Source: Anaerolineales bacterium
Lineage (GTDB): Bacteria > Chloroflexota > Anaerolineae > Anaerolineales > UBA11858
Direction of reading: 5' to 3'
Assembly: GCA_028278545.1 (NCBI GenBank)
Contig: JANQED010000186.1
Coordinates: 1-47,487 of the forward strand
Length of the DNA stretch: 47,487 nt
Shown here: one piece after another, positions 29,520-37,447 of the stretch
Layout: the number at the start of each line of letters is the position of its first letter
How positions within the stretch are numbered: position 1 is the first letter of the stretch
The notes under the pieces: generated by a model
What the model saw: the letters and a program-made list of their open reading frames with translations, nothing else
What the model was told of the DNA's origin: nothing
Database searches by the model: none
Translations under genes and position numbers: made by a program

Positions 29520-31072
29520 CAGGCGCCAACATCAAAGGGGTGAAGGGGCAGGCCAAGCACTGGGTCTACAATGCGTTGGACGTGACCGGTACAAGAGCCG
29601 TGTTCGACACATTGTGGCCCCGTCTTGGGGATGCCACTGGCTTGATCTACGGCTTCGAGCGGGCCTGCCAGAACCCCGCCCTCGCCATGATGCGTGAGGG
29701 CATTCTGGTCGACAAGATCGCGCGCAATAAGTCCGTCCAAGAGCTTGGCGCCGATATGAAACGGGAGATCAAGAAGCTCAATGAGGACGAGCGGCTCGTC
29801 GCTGTATGGGACATGACGGAGCTTGAGACGGGGGATTGCCCAAAGCCCACCACCAAGAACGGCAAGCACAAGTGGCCCCGAGGGGTTCCCGATGAGGAGC
29901 GCTTCTGCGAGAACTGTGGAGCGCCAAGGATCAAGATCAAACAGTTCAACCCGGCCTCTCCTCAGCAATGCAACCATCTGTTCTACAACCTGTTCAAAAT
30001 CCCACCCTTGCGCAACAAGAAAGGCGACATCAGTACCGACGACGATGTGCTCAACCGGATCAAGAAGAAGCACCCCAAGCTGGCGTGGGCAGTAGACGGG
30101 ATCAAGCATTGCCGCGACTACAAGAAACAGATCGGCACTCTGAAGTCTCCCCTCACAGCGACCGACCGCTGGACCTCCACCTTCAATGTGGGGCAGGCGT
30201 GGACCGGTCGCTGGTCATCCTCGAAATCCCCTTACAAACAAGGAAACAACCTCCAGAACATCGGCGAACAGCACCGGCGCATGTTTGTGGCGGACCCGGG
30301 CTATGAGCTTTTCTATGCCGATCTCAAACAAGCCGAGAGTATGACAGTGGCCTACCTCTCCGGAGATAAAGGCTATATGGACGCCCACCTGTCCGGCGAC
30401 ACCCACACGTTCGTGGCGCGGCTTCTGTTCCCCGACATCGAATGGACCGGCGACATCAAGAAGGACAAAGAGATCGCGAAGTCCATGTACCCAGAATGGG
30501 ATCAAGCCGAGGGCCACGATCTTCGCTATCAAGCCAAGCGGGCGCAGCACGGGTCCAACTACGGCCTCAGCGCCTACGGCGTGGCCATGATGTATCAGCT
30601 AAAGGTGAAGCTGGCAAAGCGCATCCAACAGGGCTATTTCGAAGCCTTCCCGGGAGTTAGGGCTTGGCAGAAGTCCATCAAGGAAATGGTGGTGAATGAG
30701 ATGCCTCTGATAAATCCGCTTGGGCGCCGTGTGAAGCTATTCGGGCGCCCGTGGGATGACCATACCTATAAGCAAGGGCTTGCCTTCATCCCCCAATCCA
30801 CCGTTGCCGACATCATCAACATCGGCCTCTACTTCCTGTGGAAGCGCTACCATCGCGAGCCCGTGGTCTTGTTTGCGCAGGTGCATGACGCTATATTTGG
30901 ACAATGGCCAATCGAACGGCGCGATGAAGCTATCGAGAAGATCGTCGAGTGCATGGAGTTCCCTGTGAAGATCGGAGACAAGATTATGAAAATCCCGGTT
31001 GAGATCAAAGCGGGCAAGAACTGGGGCCCGTACTCAAAGCAAAACCCAAAAGGAATGGTTGAGGTATACTAA
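29504..31072 (+). CDS. Family A DNA polymerase, polymerase part (522 aa)
   Basis: It opens with ExoIII, HWVYNALDVTGT (Tyr22, Asp26). Polymerase motif A is FYADLKQAESM (Asp273, Glu278), motif B is RYQAKRAQHGSNYGLSAYG (Arg341, Lys345, Tyr353), and motif C is FAQVHDAIFG (His461, Asp462). Position 349, the equivalent of E. coli Phe762, is His. Motif C has Ala where Glu is usual. A segment with Cys112, Cys135 and Cys138 (CENC) looks like a small zinc knuckle in the thumb/palm region. The catalytic Asp residues are present, so polymerisation is likely. Its start overlaps the micropeptide frame and its stop overlaps the next gene (TAATG). Confidence 0.88.
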   Translation: MGIVVTGANIKGVKGQAKHWVYNALDVTGTRAVFDTLWPRLGDATGLIYGFERACQNPALAMMREGILVDKIARNKSVQELGADMKREIKKLNEDERLVAVWDMTELETGDCPKPTTKNGKHKWPRGVPDEERFCENCGAPRIKIKQFNPASPQQCNHLFYNLFKIPPLRNKKGDISTDDDVLNRIKKKHPKLAWAVDGIKHCRDYKKQIGTLKSPLTATDRWTSTFNVGQAWTGRWSSSKSPYKQGNNLQNIGEQHRRMFVADPGYELFYADLKQAESMTVAYLSGDKGYMDAHLSGDTHTFVARLLFPDIEWTGDIKKDKEIAKSMYPEWDQAEGHDLRYQAKRAQHGSNYGLSAYGVAMMYQLKVKLAKRIQQGYFEAFPGVRAWQKSIKEMVVNEMPLINPLGRRVKLFGRPWDDHTYKQGLAFIPQSTVADIINIGLYFLWKRYHREPVVLFAQVHDAIFGQWPIERRDEAIEKIVECMEFPVKIGDKIMKIPVEIKAGKNWGPYSKQNPKGMVEVY

Positions 31073-32019
31073 TGGCTACTGCTTCTAATGAAGAATTCAT
31101 CCGGATGTTCGAGGAGTTGGGTGCGAGGAAAGCTGCGCTTGAGTTGGGGGTCAGCACCCGGGCTGTATACCAGCGCCGGAGAAGGATTGAGAAGGCCCAT
31201 GGGGTAACCATCACAGCCCCAACCATGATGAAGATTGCGGAACACGCGCCGAGGATCGACCTCAATATCCAAACCGGGACGGTCCTGATCGGCAGTGACG
31301 CGCACTACTGGCCCAACGAGGTATCTACCAGCCATAAAGCCTTTTGCATGATGGCGAAGATGTTGAAGCCCTCCCTTATCATCATGAACGGAGATGTGAT
31401 CGATGGCGCTCGTATTTCTCGTTTCCCTCCTATTGGCTGGGAAGGCAAACCGTCGGTCCTCGACGAGATCGAGACGGCGCAGGAGAGGCTGTACGACATT
31501 GAAGCGGCTGCTCCGAAGGCGAGACGTATCTGGACCCTAGGTAACCATGATGCGAGGCTGGAGAGCCGGCTGGCGAAGGCTGTGCCGGAGTTTGAGGGTA
31601 TGCCCGGCGTCCACCTTAAGGATCACTTCCCTGAGTGGGAGCCCTGCTGGTCCGTCCACATCAACCGGGCCTTCCGCCACGGCGCCACTGTGGTCAAGCA
31701 CCGCTTCAAAGGCGGTATCCACGCCACCCACAACAACACCCTGTGGTCCGGCTGCACGATGGTCACCGGCCACTTGCATTCGCTCAAAGTGACACCATTT
31801 ACCGATTACAACGGCACGCGCTGGGGCGTCGACACCGGCACCATGGCCAAGCCCCAATCACCGCAGTTCGTGGATTACACTGAGGACAACCCTCTGAACT
31901 GGCGTGAGGGTTTTGTGGTCCTCACCTTTAACGACTACAACTTGCTGTGGCCCGAGACTTGCCGGGTTGTATATGATGGGGTTGTGGATTTCCGAGGACA
32001 GCTTTTGGAGGTTGAGTGA
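31072..32019 (+). CDS. Calcineurin-like metallophosphoesterase with N-terminal HTH (315 aa)
   Basis: Metal-binding motifs are in order: GSDAHYW (Asp76, His78), MNGDVIDG (Asp108), LGNHDAR (Asn158, His159, Asp160) and TGHLHS (His234, His236). Residues 16-36 (LGARKAALELGVSTRAVYQ) form a helix-turn-helix of the type found in DNA-binding regulators. It may be a DNA- or nucleotide-phosphatase/nuclease, as in phage SbcD-like or MPE proteins of replication modules. ATG overlaps the polymerase stop (TAATG). The reaction is not determined. Confidence 0.85.
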   Translation: MATASNEEFIRMFEELGARKAALELGVSTRAVYQRRRRIEKAHGVTITAPTMMKIAEHAPRIDLNIQTGTVLIGSDAHYWPNEVSTSHKAFCMMAKMLKPSLIIMNGDVIDGARISRFPPIGWEGKPSVLDEIETAQERLYDIEAAAPKARRIWTLGNHDARLESRLAKAVPEFEGMPGVHLKDHFPEWEPCWSVHINRAFRHGATVVKHRFKGGIHATHNNTLWSGCTMVTGHLHSLKVTPFTDYNGTRWGVDTGTMAKPQSPQFVDYTEDNPLNWREGFVVLTFNDYNLLWPETCRVVYDGVVDFRGQLLEVE

Positions 32020-32418
32020 ATGGATATACGGAAAAGGGAAGACCCTGTTTTAGAGAGGCTGTTAGAAAAGGCAGCCGAGGTCGAAGTAACGCCTGAAATG
32101 TTAGAAGCCCAGCGTCAATCATGGTTGCGGGGTGAACTTGGTTTACTTGGTTACGATGATGAACAGATTGCGGAGCTTATGGAAGAAGACCCTAATATTC
32201 GGCTCGTTCGTAATGCCAAGGATGCCGCCTATGCGCGGGCGATAGAAGATGCGGTGAAGGTCATGGAAGGGCTAGCAGAACAAGGCAGGGCACTTCCAAG
32301 TCATCCAGAGCGACTCAAGAACGAAAGATACCACGCCGGTTATGTGCGAGCGCTGTTCCTCCAAGGTGCTGACGAAATCCGCGCCCTCTCCCCCACCACA
32401 GACGAGGCTGACAAATGA
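32020..32418 (+). CDS. Helical acidic protein (132 aa)
   Basis: It starts immediately after the stop of the metallophosphoesterase gene. It is helical, with the segments PEMLEAQRQSWLRGELGLLG and an acidic middle (EQIAELMEEDPN). No recognised domain. Its stop overlaps the next ATG by 4 bases (ATGA). Confidence 0.6.
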   Translation: MDIRKREDPVLERLLEKAAEVEVTPEMLEAQRQSWLRGELGLLGYDDEQIAELMEEDPNIRLVRNAKDAAYARAIEDAVKVMEGLAEQGRALPSHPERLKNERYHAGYVRALFLQGADEIRALSPTTDEADK

Positions 32419-32687
32419 CACGCGATGAGATCAAGGCATACAACGCGGCGTTGGAAGATTTGAGCGTTGCATTCGGCCCGGCCCCAGATGTGACGTACTA
32501 CGCAACAAGCGAGATCCAAGGCACGCTAAAAGATTATCGAAAGCCCCTCCCCGAACCCGACTGGAAAGAGATAGCGGGGGATTTGGCAGACGAGTTTTCC
32601 GAATATCTCGCGGGCTGCACACTGGTTGACAGAGAGAGCGTGGTATCGCCCGCCCTCACCAAATACCGGGAGGCATGTGATGAGTGA
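32415..32687 (+). CDS. Small unknown protein (90 aa)
   Basis: ATGA coupling from the previous gene; overlaps the next start by 8 bp. The product has an N-terminal helix and acidic C-terminal half (WKEIAGDLADEFSEYLAG). No family is recognised. Confidence 0.55.
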   Translation: MTRDEIKAYNAALEDLSVAFGPAPDVTYYATSEIQGTLKDYRKPLPEPDWKEIAGDLADEFSEYLAGCTLVDRESVVSPALTKYREACDE

Positions 32688-32913
32688 CGATCTCAACTGG
32701 CCTGCGCAAGACCGCATCTCATCAGCAGCAGAAGTGCGTGATGAGATGCGGCAAGAGCTTCGCAAGGAACGTGACAGGGCGGACAGGGCAGAGAGGGCGT
32801 TGGAGCCGGTCATGGCGGCGCTTGAGGAATTTGAGAAGTCAAACGCTGCAAGCGGTTGCTTCTACACCGCCGCCTGTGAAGCCCGCACCATCATGAAGGA
32901 GACAGACGAATGA
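32680..32913 (+). CDS. Coiled-coil protein (77 aa)
   Basis: ATG 32680 follows GGGAGGCATGTG; upstream in-frame starts lack a ribosome site. The middle (EVRDEMRQELRKERDRADRA, about residues 18-37) is a strongly charged coiled coil. The C-terminus contains two cysteines. ATGA overlap with the next gene. The function is unknown. Confidence 0.6.
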   Translation: MSDDLNWPAQDRISSAAEVRDEMRQELRKERDRADRAERALEPVMAALEEFEKSNAASGCFYTAACEARTIMKETDE

Positions 32914-33143
32914 GCAAGGACGGCGGACAAGCTTTCCCATGTGAGGGCGGCGACATGAGCGGGTTGCGCCCCGATCCCGGCATGACCCAAAACCCACGCG
33001 TCAAGGTTGATGGCCGATATTTCCACCGACCCGGCGAAGACCTGCACCCGCGACTGGACGAATTGATCAACATCATGCTGCGCCGGATAGAGGTGCTACA
33101 AGACAAAGTGGAGGCTCTAGAGAATGAAAACCGCAACAGGTAA
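32910..33143 (+). CDS. Small protein with C-terminal coiled coil (77 aa)
   Basis: The N-terminal half is Gly/Pro-rich (MSKDGGQAFPCEGGDMSGL), resembling small phage proteins of this type. The C-terminus (LHPRLDELINIMLRRIEVLQ) is a leucine-zipper-like helix. It overlaps the next gene by 20 bp. No family is assigned. Confidence 0.6.
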   Translation: MSKDGGQAFPCEGGDMSGLRPDPGMTQNPRVKVDGRYFHRPGEDLHPRLDELINIMLRRIEVLQDKVEALENENRNR

Positions 33144-33645
33144 AGACCTTGAACCAGCAACGGCGAAGAAGTACGGCAAGCTGCCGATCTACCACCACGT
33201 AATCTTTCGCTTTCCGAGAGCCTTACGCGAGGTCGCCAAGGTGAGCGAGATGGGCAACCGGCGCCATGGACGCCCGGACGATCTGGAGAGCGTAGACACG
33301 ATCTTCACTGTCCCCCACGCGGAGTGGGTCTACAAGAACGCCATGATGCGCCATATTGTGGACCGCGCGATTGAGGGTGAAGTGAACGAGCAGGATGAAG
33401 GGGTTCTGCACGCAGCCCAGATCGCTTGGAACGCGATGTGCGATCTGGAGGTCATGCTGCGGCAGGCCGAGGAGAAGCCCGCACCCATACCGGCCCCTGT
33501 GACAAAGGACGACGACGTGATCATTGTTGAGCCCACCCCGGAGCAGATAGAGGAGCTAGAAGAAGCCAAAAAGGGCTTGAACTACACGCCCGACGGCGTT
33601 CCTTACGCTCTCGCAGATTACCCCTTGACTGGAGGAGGCCTATGA
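33124..33645 (+). CDS. DUF5664-like dATP/dGTP diphosphohydrolase candidate (173 aa)
   Basis: The core has ALREVAKVSEMGNRRHGRPD, then AMMRHIVDRAIEGEVNEQDE and LHAAQIAWNAMCDLEV (about residues 33-113). This RH-x6-GE-x3-D-x-G-x2-H-x2-x2-WNA order resembles the helical DUF5664 family annotated as dATP/dGTP diphosphohydrolase. It could tune dNTP pools for phage replication or DNA base exclusion. The C-terminus is Pro/Glu-rich and not part of the fold. The family match is from memory of the motif and should be confirmed. Confidence 0.55.
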   Translation: MKTATGKDLEPATAKKYGKLPIYHHVIFRFPRALREVAKVSEMGNRRHGRPDDLESVDTIFTVPHAEWVYKNAMMRHIVDRAIEGEVNEQDEGVLHAAQIAWNAMCDLEVMLRQAEEKPAPIPAPVTKDDDVIIVEPTPEQIEELEEAKKGLNYTPDGVPYALADYPLTGGGL

Positions 33646-33845
33646 GCATTAAAAGAACGCTACACAGGGCAGCACATGTCGCTACTATAACAAGCGTTAC
33701 TGTTTCTATATTGGTGTTTCTAGCTGCTGTATGGCTGGGCACTTTATATTATGACGCCATTTTGTTTGAAGTCATAAGCCGGTGGTGCATACCTCTTGTC
33801 TTTACAGCATTATGTTTTATGATACTAGCCTTGGTCACGGAGTGA
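33642..33845 (+). CDS. Two-TM membrane protein (67 aa)
   Basis: A basic N-terminus (MSIKRTLHRAAHV) precedes TM1 (about residues 14-36, ITSVTVSILVFLAAVWLG) and TM2 (about 47-65, CIPLVFTALCFMILALV). ATGA overlap with the upstream gene. A/T-richer than its neighbours. No family is recognised; an inner-membrane protein. Confidence 0.65.
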   Translation: MSIKRTLHRAAHVATITSVTVSILVFLAAVWLGTLYYDAILFEVISRWCIPLVFTALCFMILALVTE

Positions 33846-33849
33846 ACAG

Positions 33850-34782
33850 ATGTTCGTAGTTTTCGATCTAGACGGCACGCTGGCGGATATCACCCACCGG
33901 CTGCATTACATCCAAGAAGGCAACAAGGATTGGGATGGGTTCTTCAGAGCCTGCATCTATGATGAGCCTGTAAAGCATGCAATCCGTACACTGGAGGCTC
34001 TTGTATCCCGAGGCCATTACGTAGAAATATGGTCGGGCCGATCCAAATCTGTCGAAGATGAAACTAGGACGTGGTTGGCTGCAAATGGCATCAACCCAAA
34101 CCGCCTTGTGCATATGAGGCCGATTGGTGATCATACAAGAGACGTGGAACTTAAACGCTCATGGCTGCACAAGGCTGCCGCTAGGCCTAGCCTCATCTTC
34201 GACGACCGCCAATCCGTGGTGGATATGTGGAGGCAGGAAGGCATCCCGTGCTTCCAAGTCACGGCCAACTGGGAGGATAAGGTCAAGATTTTGCCCCCGA
34301 CCCAGCAGCCGCTGTTGACCATCATGGTCGGACCCAGCGGGGGAGGTAAGAGCACATGGGTGGACCACAACGTACCTGTCACTCAGGTCCTGTCCAGCGA
34401 CCACATGCGTTACGAGATGTGTGGAGACATCAAGGACCAATCCCGCAACGCCGACGTGTTCTACGCGATCAACAAGATTGCCCGGGCCCGGCTTGAGTGT
34501 GGCCTACCCGTTACCATCGACGCCACCCATCTGCACCGCAAGGATCGGTTGAAGTCGGTGTCGCTGGCCCCGGAGGGCGCCAAGGTCCGCTATGTCGTGA
34601 TCAACAGGCCGATGCACGATAAAATCCGGGATGGAGGCTGGCGCAACGGCGTGACCCACGAGAAGTCCGGCCTATCTCTCATGGAACTGCACGAACAGCG
34701 CTTTAACCAGCAGATCAGCAATATCATGGTGGGGGATGATCTCCCCAATGTGTCTGTGGCCGACTTAAGGGTGCTCAAATGA
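33850..34782 (+). CDS. Polynucleotide phosphatase-kinase (HAD + P-loop) (310 aa)
   Basis: The N-terminal HAD phosphatase has FDLDGTLAD (Asp6, Asp8), WSGRS (61-65) and LIFDDRQS (Asp118, Asp119). The C-terminal kinase has the P-loop GPSGGGKST (161-169), SSDHMR (Asp184) and NAD/R motifs consistent with a 5'-polynucleotide kinase. T4 Pnkp has the reverse domain order. The product would remove 3'-phosphate (or 2',3'-cyclic phosphate) and add 5'-phosphate to cut RNA. The next gene is an RNA ligase with an ATGA overlap, so a complete RNA-repair cassette is present. Confidence 0.85.
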   Translation: MFVVFDLDGTLADITHRLHYIQEGNKDWDGFFRACIYDEPVKHAIRTLEALVSRGHYVEIWSGRSKSVEDETRTWLAANGINPNRLVHMRPIGDHTRDVELKRSWLHKAAARPSLIFDDRQSVVDMWRQEGIPCFQVTANWEDKVKILPPTQQPLLTIMVGPSGGGKSTWVDHNVPVTQVLSSDHMRYEMCGDIKDQSRNADVFYAINKIARARLECGLPVTIDATHLHRKDRLKSVSLAPEGAKVRYVVINRPMHDKIRDGGWRNGVTHEKSGLSLMELHEQRFNQQISNIMVGDDLPNVSVADLRVLK

Positions 34783-35885
34783 AGATCGAACACATCGATG
34801 ATGTTCTGGACGCGATTGAAGGCCGCACGGACTTCGTGGTCAAAGAGAAAAATGGATACACCGTTATCGACTATGTTTATACCCTTCCCGATAGCTTTGA
34901 CCACCCCATGCGGGCTGAGTGTCGGGGCCTGAAGTTCCGGCCCGATGGGAGTGTGCTCGCCCGGCCTTTCGCCAAATTCTTCAACGTTGGCGAGAAGGAA
35001 CATACCCAACTTCACAAGCTCGACTTCGAGGCACCGCACCTGATCACCGACAAGCTGGACGGGTCCATGATCCACCCGGCGATGGTGAACGGGGAGTGGG
35101 TGGCCATGACGCGCATGGGTATCACAGATGTGGCGCAGAAGGCGCAGAAACTTATCACGCCCCGTATGCGGAAAACCTTCAACATGATGGAGACGTTCGG
35201 GTACACACCGATCTTTGAATACACTGGCCCCGATAACCGGATCGTGGTGCCATATAGCGTGTCCGCTCTAACCCTCCTAGCTGTCCGCAACAAGACACTT
35301 GGGACGTACTTGGCAAGAGATAGGGTGGAGAATTGGGCGGAGTGGATGGGGGCTCCTGTAGTATATGCGGTTAACCCCAATAATTGGTCCACACCTGAGG
35401 ATTTCATTGCCCATGCACGGGCTTTGAAGCACTTGGAAGGCTTCGTGGTGCAGTTCGCCTCCGGCCTCTGGGTGAAGATCAAGGCCGACGATTACGTGCT
35501 CAAGCACAAGTCCAAGGAAATGATCGGGCTGGAGAAGAACGCACTGGCGCTGATCTTGAGCGATGGGGTTGATGACATTCTTCCTCTTTTGGATCACCAA
35601 GACAAAGTGCGGATGCTTATCTTCTATGTTGACGTGGTAACAGGGATCGAAGAATCCGCGAAGCGCGTTCGGAAGCTTGTAGACAGCGGTGCGCATCTTG
35701 ACCAGAAAGCGTTCGCTGTCGAGCATCTGGCGGAACAGGACCCCCACACGCGGGCTCTGTGTTTCATGGTTCGAAACGGGAAGGGTGAAGATGAGGCTGT
35801 GAAGGAACTGATTGGGCGCAATTTGAAATCAGGCACTACAGTGGAAGCTGTGAGGCATATATTCAATGCGAGGATGGAGCAATGA
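34779..35885 (+). CDS. RNA ligase, T4 Rnl1-like (368 aa)
   Basis: Nucleotidyltransferase motif I is DKLDGSM, with Lys92 as the adenylylation site. Earlier AECRGLKF and RPFAKFFNVGE (46-72) are typical of Rnl1-type ligases. Motif III FEYTGPDNRIVVPY, motif IV LEGFVVQF, and motif V WVKIKADDYV all appear in order. The C-terminal 120 residues form the helical substrate domain. Together with the upstream phosphatase-kinase it can seal RNA cut by anticodon nucleases, as known for T4. Here that biological role is inferred by analogy. Confidence 0.88.
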   Translation: MKIEHIDDVLDAIEGRTDFVVKEKNGYTVIDYVYTLPDSFDHPMRAECRGLKFRPDGSVLARPFAKFFNVGEKEHTQLHKLDFEAPHLITDKLDGSMIHPAMVNGEWVAMTRMGITDVAQKAQKLITPRMRKTFNMMETFGYTPIFEYTGPDNRIVVPYSVSALTLLAVRNKTLGTYLARDRVENWAEWMGAPVVYAVNPNNWSTPEDFIAHARALKHLEGFVVQFASGLWVKIKADDYVLKHKSKEMIGLEKNALALILSDGVDDILPLLDHQDKVRMLIFYVDVVTGIEESAKRVRKLVDSGAHLDQKAFAVEHLAEQDPHTRALCFMVRNGKGEDEAVKELIGRNLKSGTTVEAVRHIFNARMEQ

Positions 35886-36136
35886 CCACGGAAGCTAATG
35901 TGAGAAAAGAGCGGATAGAAAGATTGTTCAGGGAATTGACCTACGAGATATCTATAGGGGTCCTTCTAGGCGAGATTGAGCCCCTTCTCGGGCACAACTT
36001 TGTCATGGATGACCCTAAGTCTACAAACGGGGATGTCATTGCCTTTGAGGCCCGGACCAGAAGAATAAAAAGAGAGAAGTGGTTCGGAATGTTCCACCCG
36101 GCCTACCAACTCACAGTTGTTAGAGAGGCGAAATAG
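35882..36136 (+). CDS. Last rightward gene, unknown (84 aa)
   Basis: The ATGA overlap joins it to the RNA-ligase gene. A charged helical N-terminus (VRKERIERLFRELTYEIS) is followed by a mixed C-terminal half with basic RRIKREKWFGMF. It is the final gene before the rightward terminator. It might assist RNA repair by context, but no domain is recognised. Confidence 0.6.
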   Translation: MTTEANVRKERIERLFRELTYEISIGVLLGEIEPLLGHNFVMDDPKSTNGDVIAFEARTRRIKREKWFGMFHPAYQLTVVREAK

Positions 36137-36145
36137 AATAAGTGT

Positions 36146-36211
36146 GGGGGCAGGTCGCACGGAAAACCTGCCCCCATGGAGGAACACCCCGCCAAGAGCG
36201 GCGAGGTTTTT
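36146..36211 (+). terminator. Tandem stem-loops ending the rightward arm
   Basis: First stem GGGGGCAGGT/ACCTGCCCCC (36146-36155 with 36166-36175) is a perfect 10-bp hairpin. The second stem (36187-36193 with 36200-36206, one mismatch) has a 6-nt loop and is followed at once by TTTTTATA. The second is a standard factor-independent terminator; the first may strengthen it. They lie between the convergent arms. Confidence 0.85.
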
Positions 36212-36240
36212 ATATTAGCAAGAGGAGACCCCCCTTGCAA

Positions 36241-36711
36241 TCACTTATTGAACCACCGGCGCGCAATAATGTTGGCGCTTCCCACCACGCCAGTCACACC
36301 CACAGCGGCCAGCGCCACCTTCTCAACATAGGCGTAGAAGGGGCCGGCCTCGCCCCCAGCAGGCAGCTTGGACACTCCCCAGTCAAACGAGATAGAGAAA
36401 AGTTCCCAGCCAAAGATACTTGGCGCCCATGTGCCGTCGAAAAGCGTATCGAGGATGATCGCGTTCATATAGGTCACAGGCGGCAGGGTTGTGTAGAGGA
36501 TCAGGAAGGCACCGGCTGTGGTGCCCATCATGGCCACACGATACTTGTTGCCAGACACAATGGCTTGGCCCTCGACTGTGAGGGCTGTCACCATCATGCG
36601 GCCAAACTGCGTGTCCTTGTTCTGGTAGTGCGCGAGGACAGGCTTGACGAAGGTGTCGCCTAGGGCTCTAACAATCGCCCCCAACCCTCCCGCGATAAGG
36701 GCCTTGATCAT
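36241..36711 (-). CDS. Holin-like membrane protein (156 aa)
   Basis: Hydrophobic segments occur near residues 1-20, 57-80 (YRVAMMGTTAGAFLILYTTL) and 128-150 (VEKVALAAVGVTGVVGSANI), with a basic C-terminus. It is the last gene of the lysis region, after the endolysin and a 36-aa TM protein, so a holin is likely. Its ATG overlaps the preceding TGA. Which of several candidate membrane proteins is the true holin cannot be decided from sequence alone. Confidence 0.55.
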   Translation of the reverse strand: MIKALIAGGLGAIVRALGDTFVKPVLAHYQNKDTQFGRMMVTALTVEGQAIVSGNKYRVAMMGTTAGAFLILYTTLPPVTYMNAIILDTLFDGTWAPSIFGWELFSISFDWGVSKLPAGGEAGPFYAYVEKVALAAVGVTGVVGSANIIARRWFNK

Positions 36712-36818
36712 AGGGACATAAAGACTGGCCCGAGGAACAGCAACGCTATGATTGCGTACTCCAAGATCAGTTCCCTGTGGCGCGGATAGCGCCGTGTATG
36801 TCGGGTCCGTGCAGCCAT
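36708..36818 (-). CDS. Small TM protein in lysis cassette (36 aa)
   Basis: ATG 36818 is preceded by GGAGGAAACC, and the stop overlaps the next ATG. The N-terminal half is very basic (MAARTRHTRRYPRHRE) and residues 17-35 (LILEYAIIALLFLGPVFMS) form one membrane helix. This topology fits a small holin or antiholin/spanin-like peptide. The function is inferred from neighbours. Confidence 0.65.
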   Translation of the reverse strand: MAARTRHTRRYPRHRELILEYAIIALLFLGPVFMSL

Positions 36819-36829
36819 GGTTTCCTCCA

Positions 36830-37426
36830 TTACTTGATCCCGAGAAGGCGCATCAGAAGCCTCCAGAACCACGAGGTCGTCTCCTGTTCCGGCTTGTCAG
36901 ACGGCACTGGCGTTTCCAGCACGTCCTTACCGCCAGCCCAGTACGGGAGCTTGATCTCACCCGCAGCCAAGGCTTCTTGGTGGTACTTCTTAGCGAGCTT
37001 CGACCATGCATACCGGGACTTGTAATTCTTCTTCCCCGCCCGTTCGAAGGCAAGTTCGAATGCGCGTGTTTTCTCATAGAGCCCCTTTGCGTTCTTCACG
37101 GCGTCAACTGCGCGCCGTTCCGGTCCCTTGAGTTCCACAAACACGTAGTTGTAGTTGGCCCGGTCAGAAGCACGGCCAAAGCCGTTGCGGTCGGCATAAT
37201 CTTCAAAGGCGCGTCTGCGCGGTCCCGTCCACTGGGGCCAGCCCCAGCCACCTTTGGAACCTTTCACAACAGGCGCAATTTCCTGCATGACCGAAAGACC
37301 TACACTCTCGTGGCCGAAGTTGCCCATGATCGCGTAGGCGTCGAGGTTTGAAAAGCCAAAATCCCGCTTGAGCAACTCTACTGCCCACGGGACCTTGGCA
37401 CGAAATGTGCGTTCAGCTTTTGTCAT
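36830..37426 (-). CDS. Endolysin, phage-tail-lysozyme type (198 aa)
   Basis: The N-terminal domain contains YAIMGNFGHESVG (Glu40, likely catalytic) and GGWGWPQWTGPRRRAFEDYA (59-78), matching phage tail lysozyme-type muramidases. The C-terminal 15 residues (SWFWRLLMRLLGIK) are amphipathic and aromatic, probably membrane- or LPS-active. It degrades peptidoglycan at lysis. Holin candidates are encoded directly downstream. The lysozyme class is assigned from the motif; the membrane role of the tail is inferred. Confidence 0.82.
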   Translation of the reverse strand: MTKAERTFRAKVPWAVELLKRDFGFSNLDAYAIMGNFGHESVGLSVMQEIAPVVKGSKGGWGWPQWTGPRRRAFEDYADRNGFGRASDRANYNYVFVELKGPERRAVDAVKNAKGLYEKTRAFELAFERAGKKNYKSRYAWSKLAKKYHQEALAAGEIKLPYWAGGKDVLETPVPSDKPEQETTSWFWRLLMRLLGIK

Positions 37427-37447
37427 GTGTTCCCCCAGCCAGCGCTG

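Noticed and set aside
29380..29520. Group I intron or intein between the PolA halves
   Set aside because: The interval is only about 95 bp and has no intron core or intein splice motifs; a gene split is more likely.
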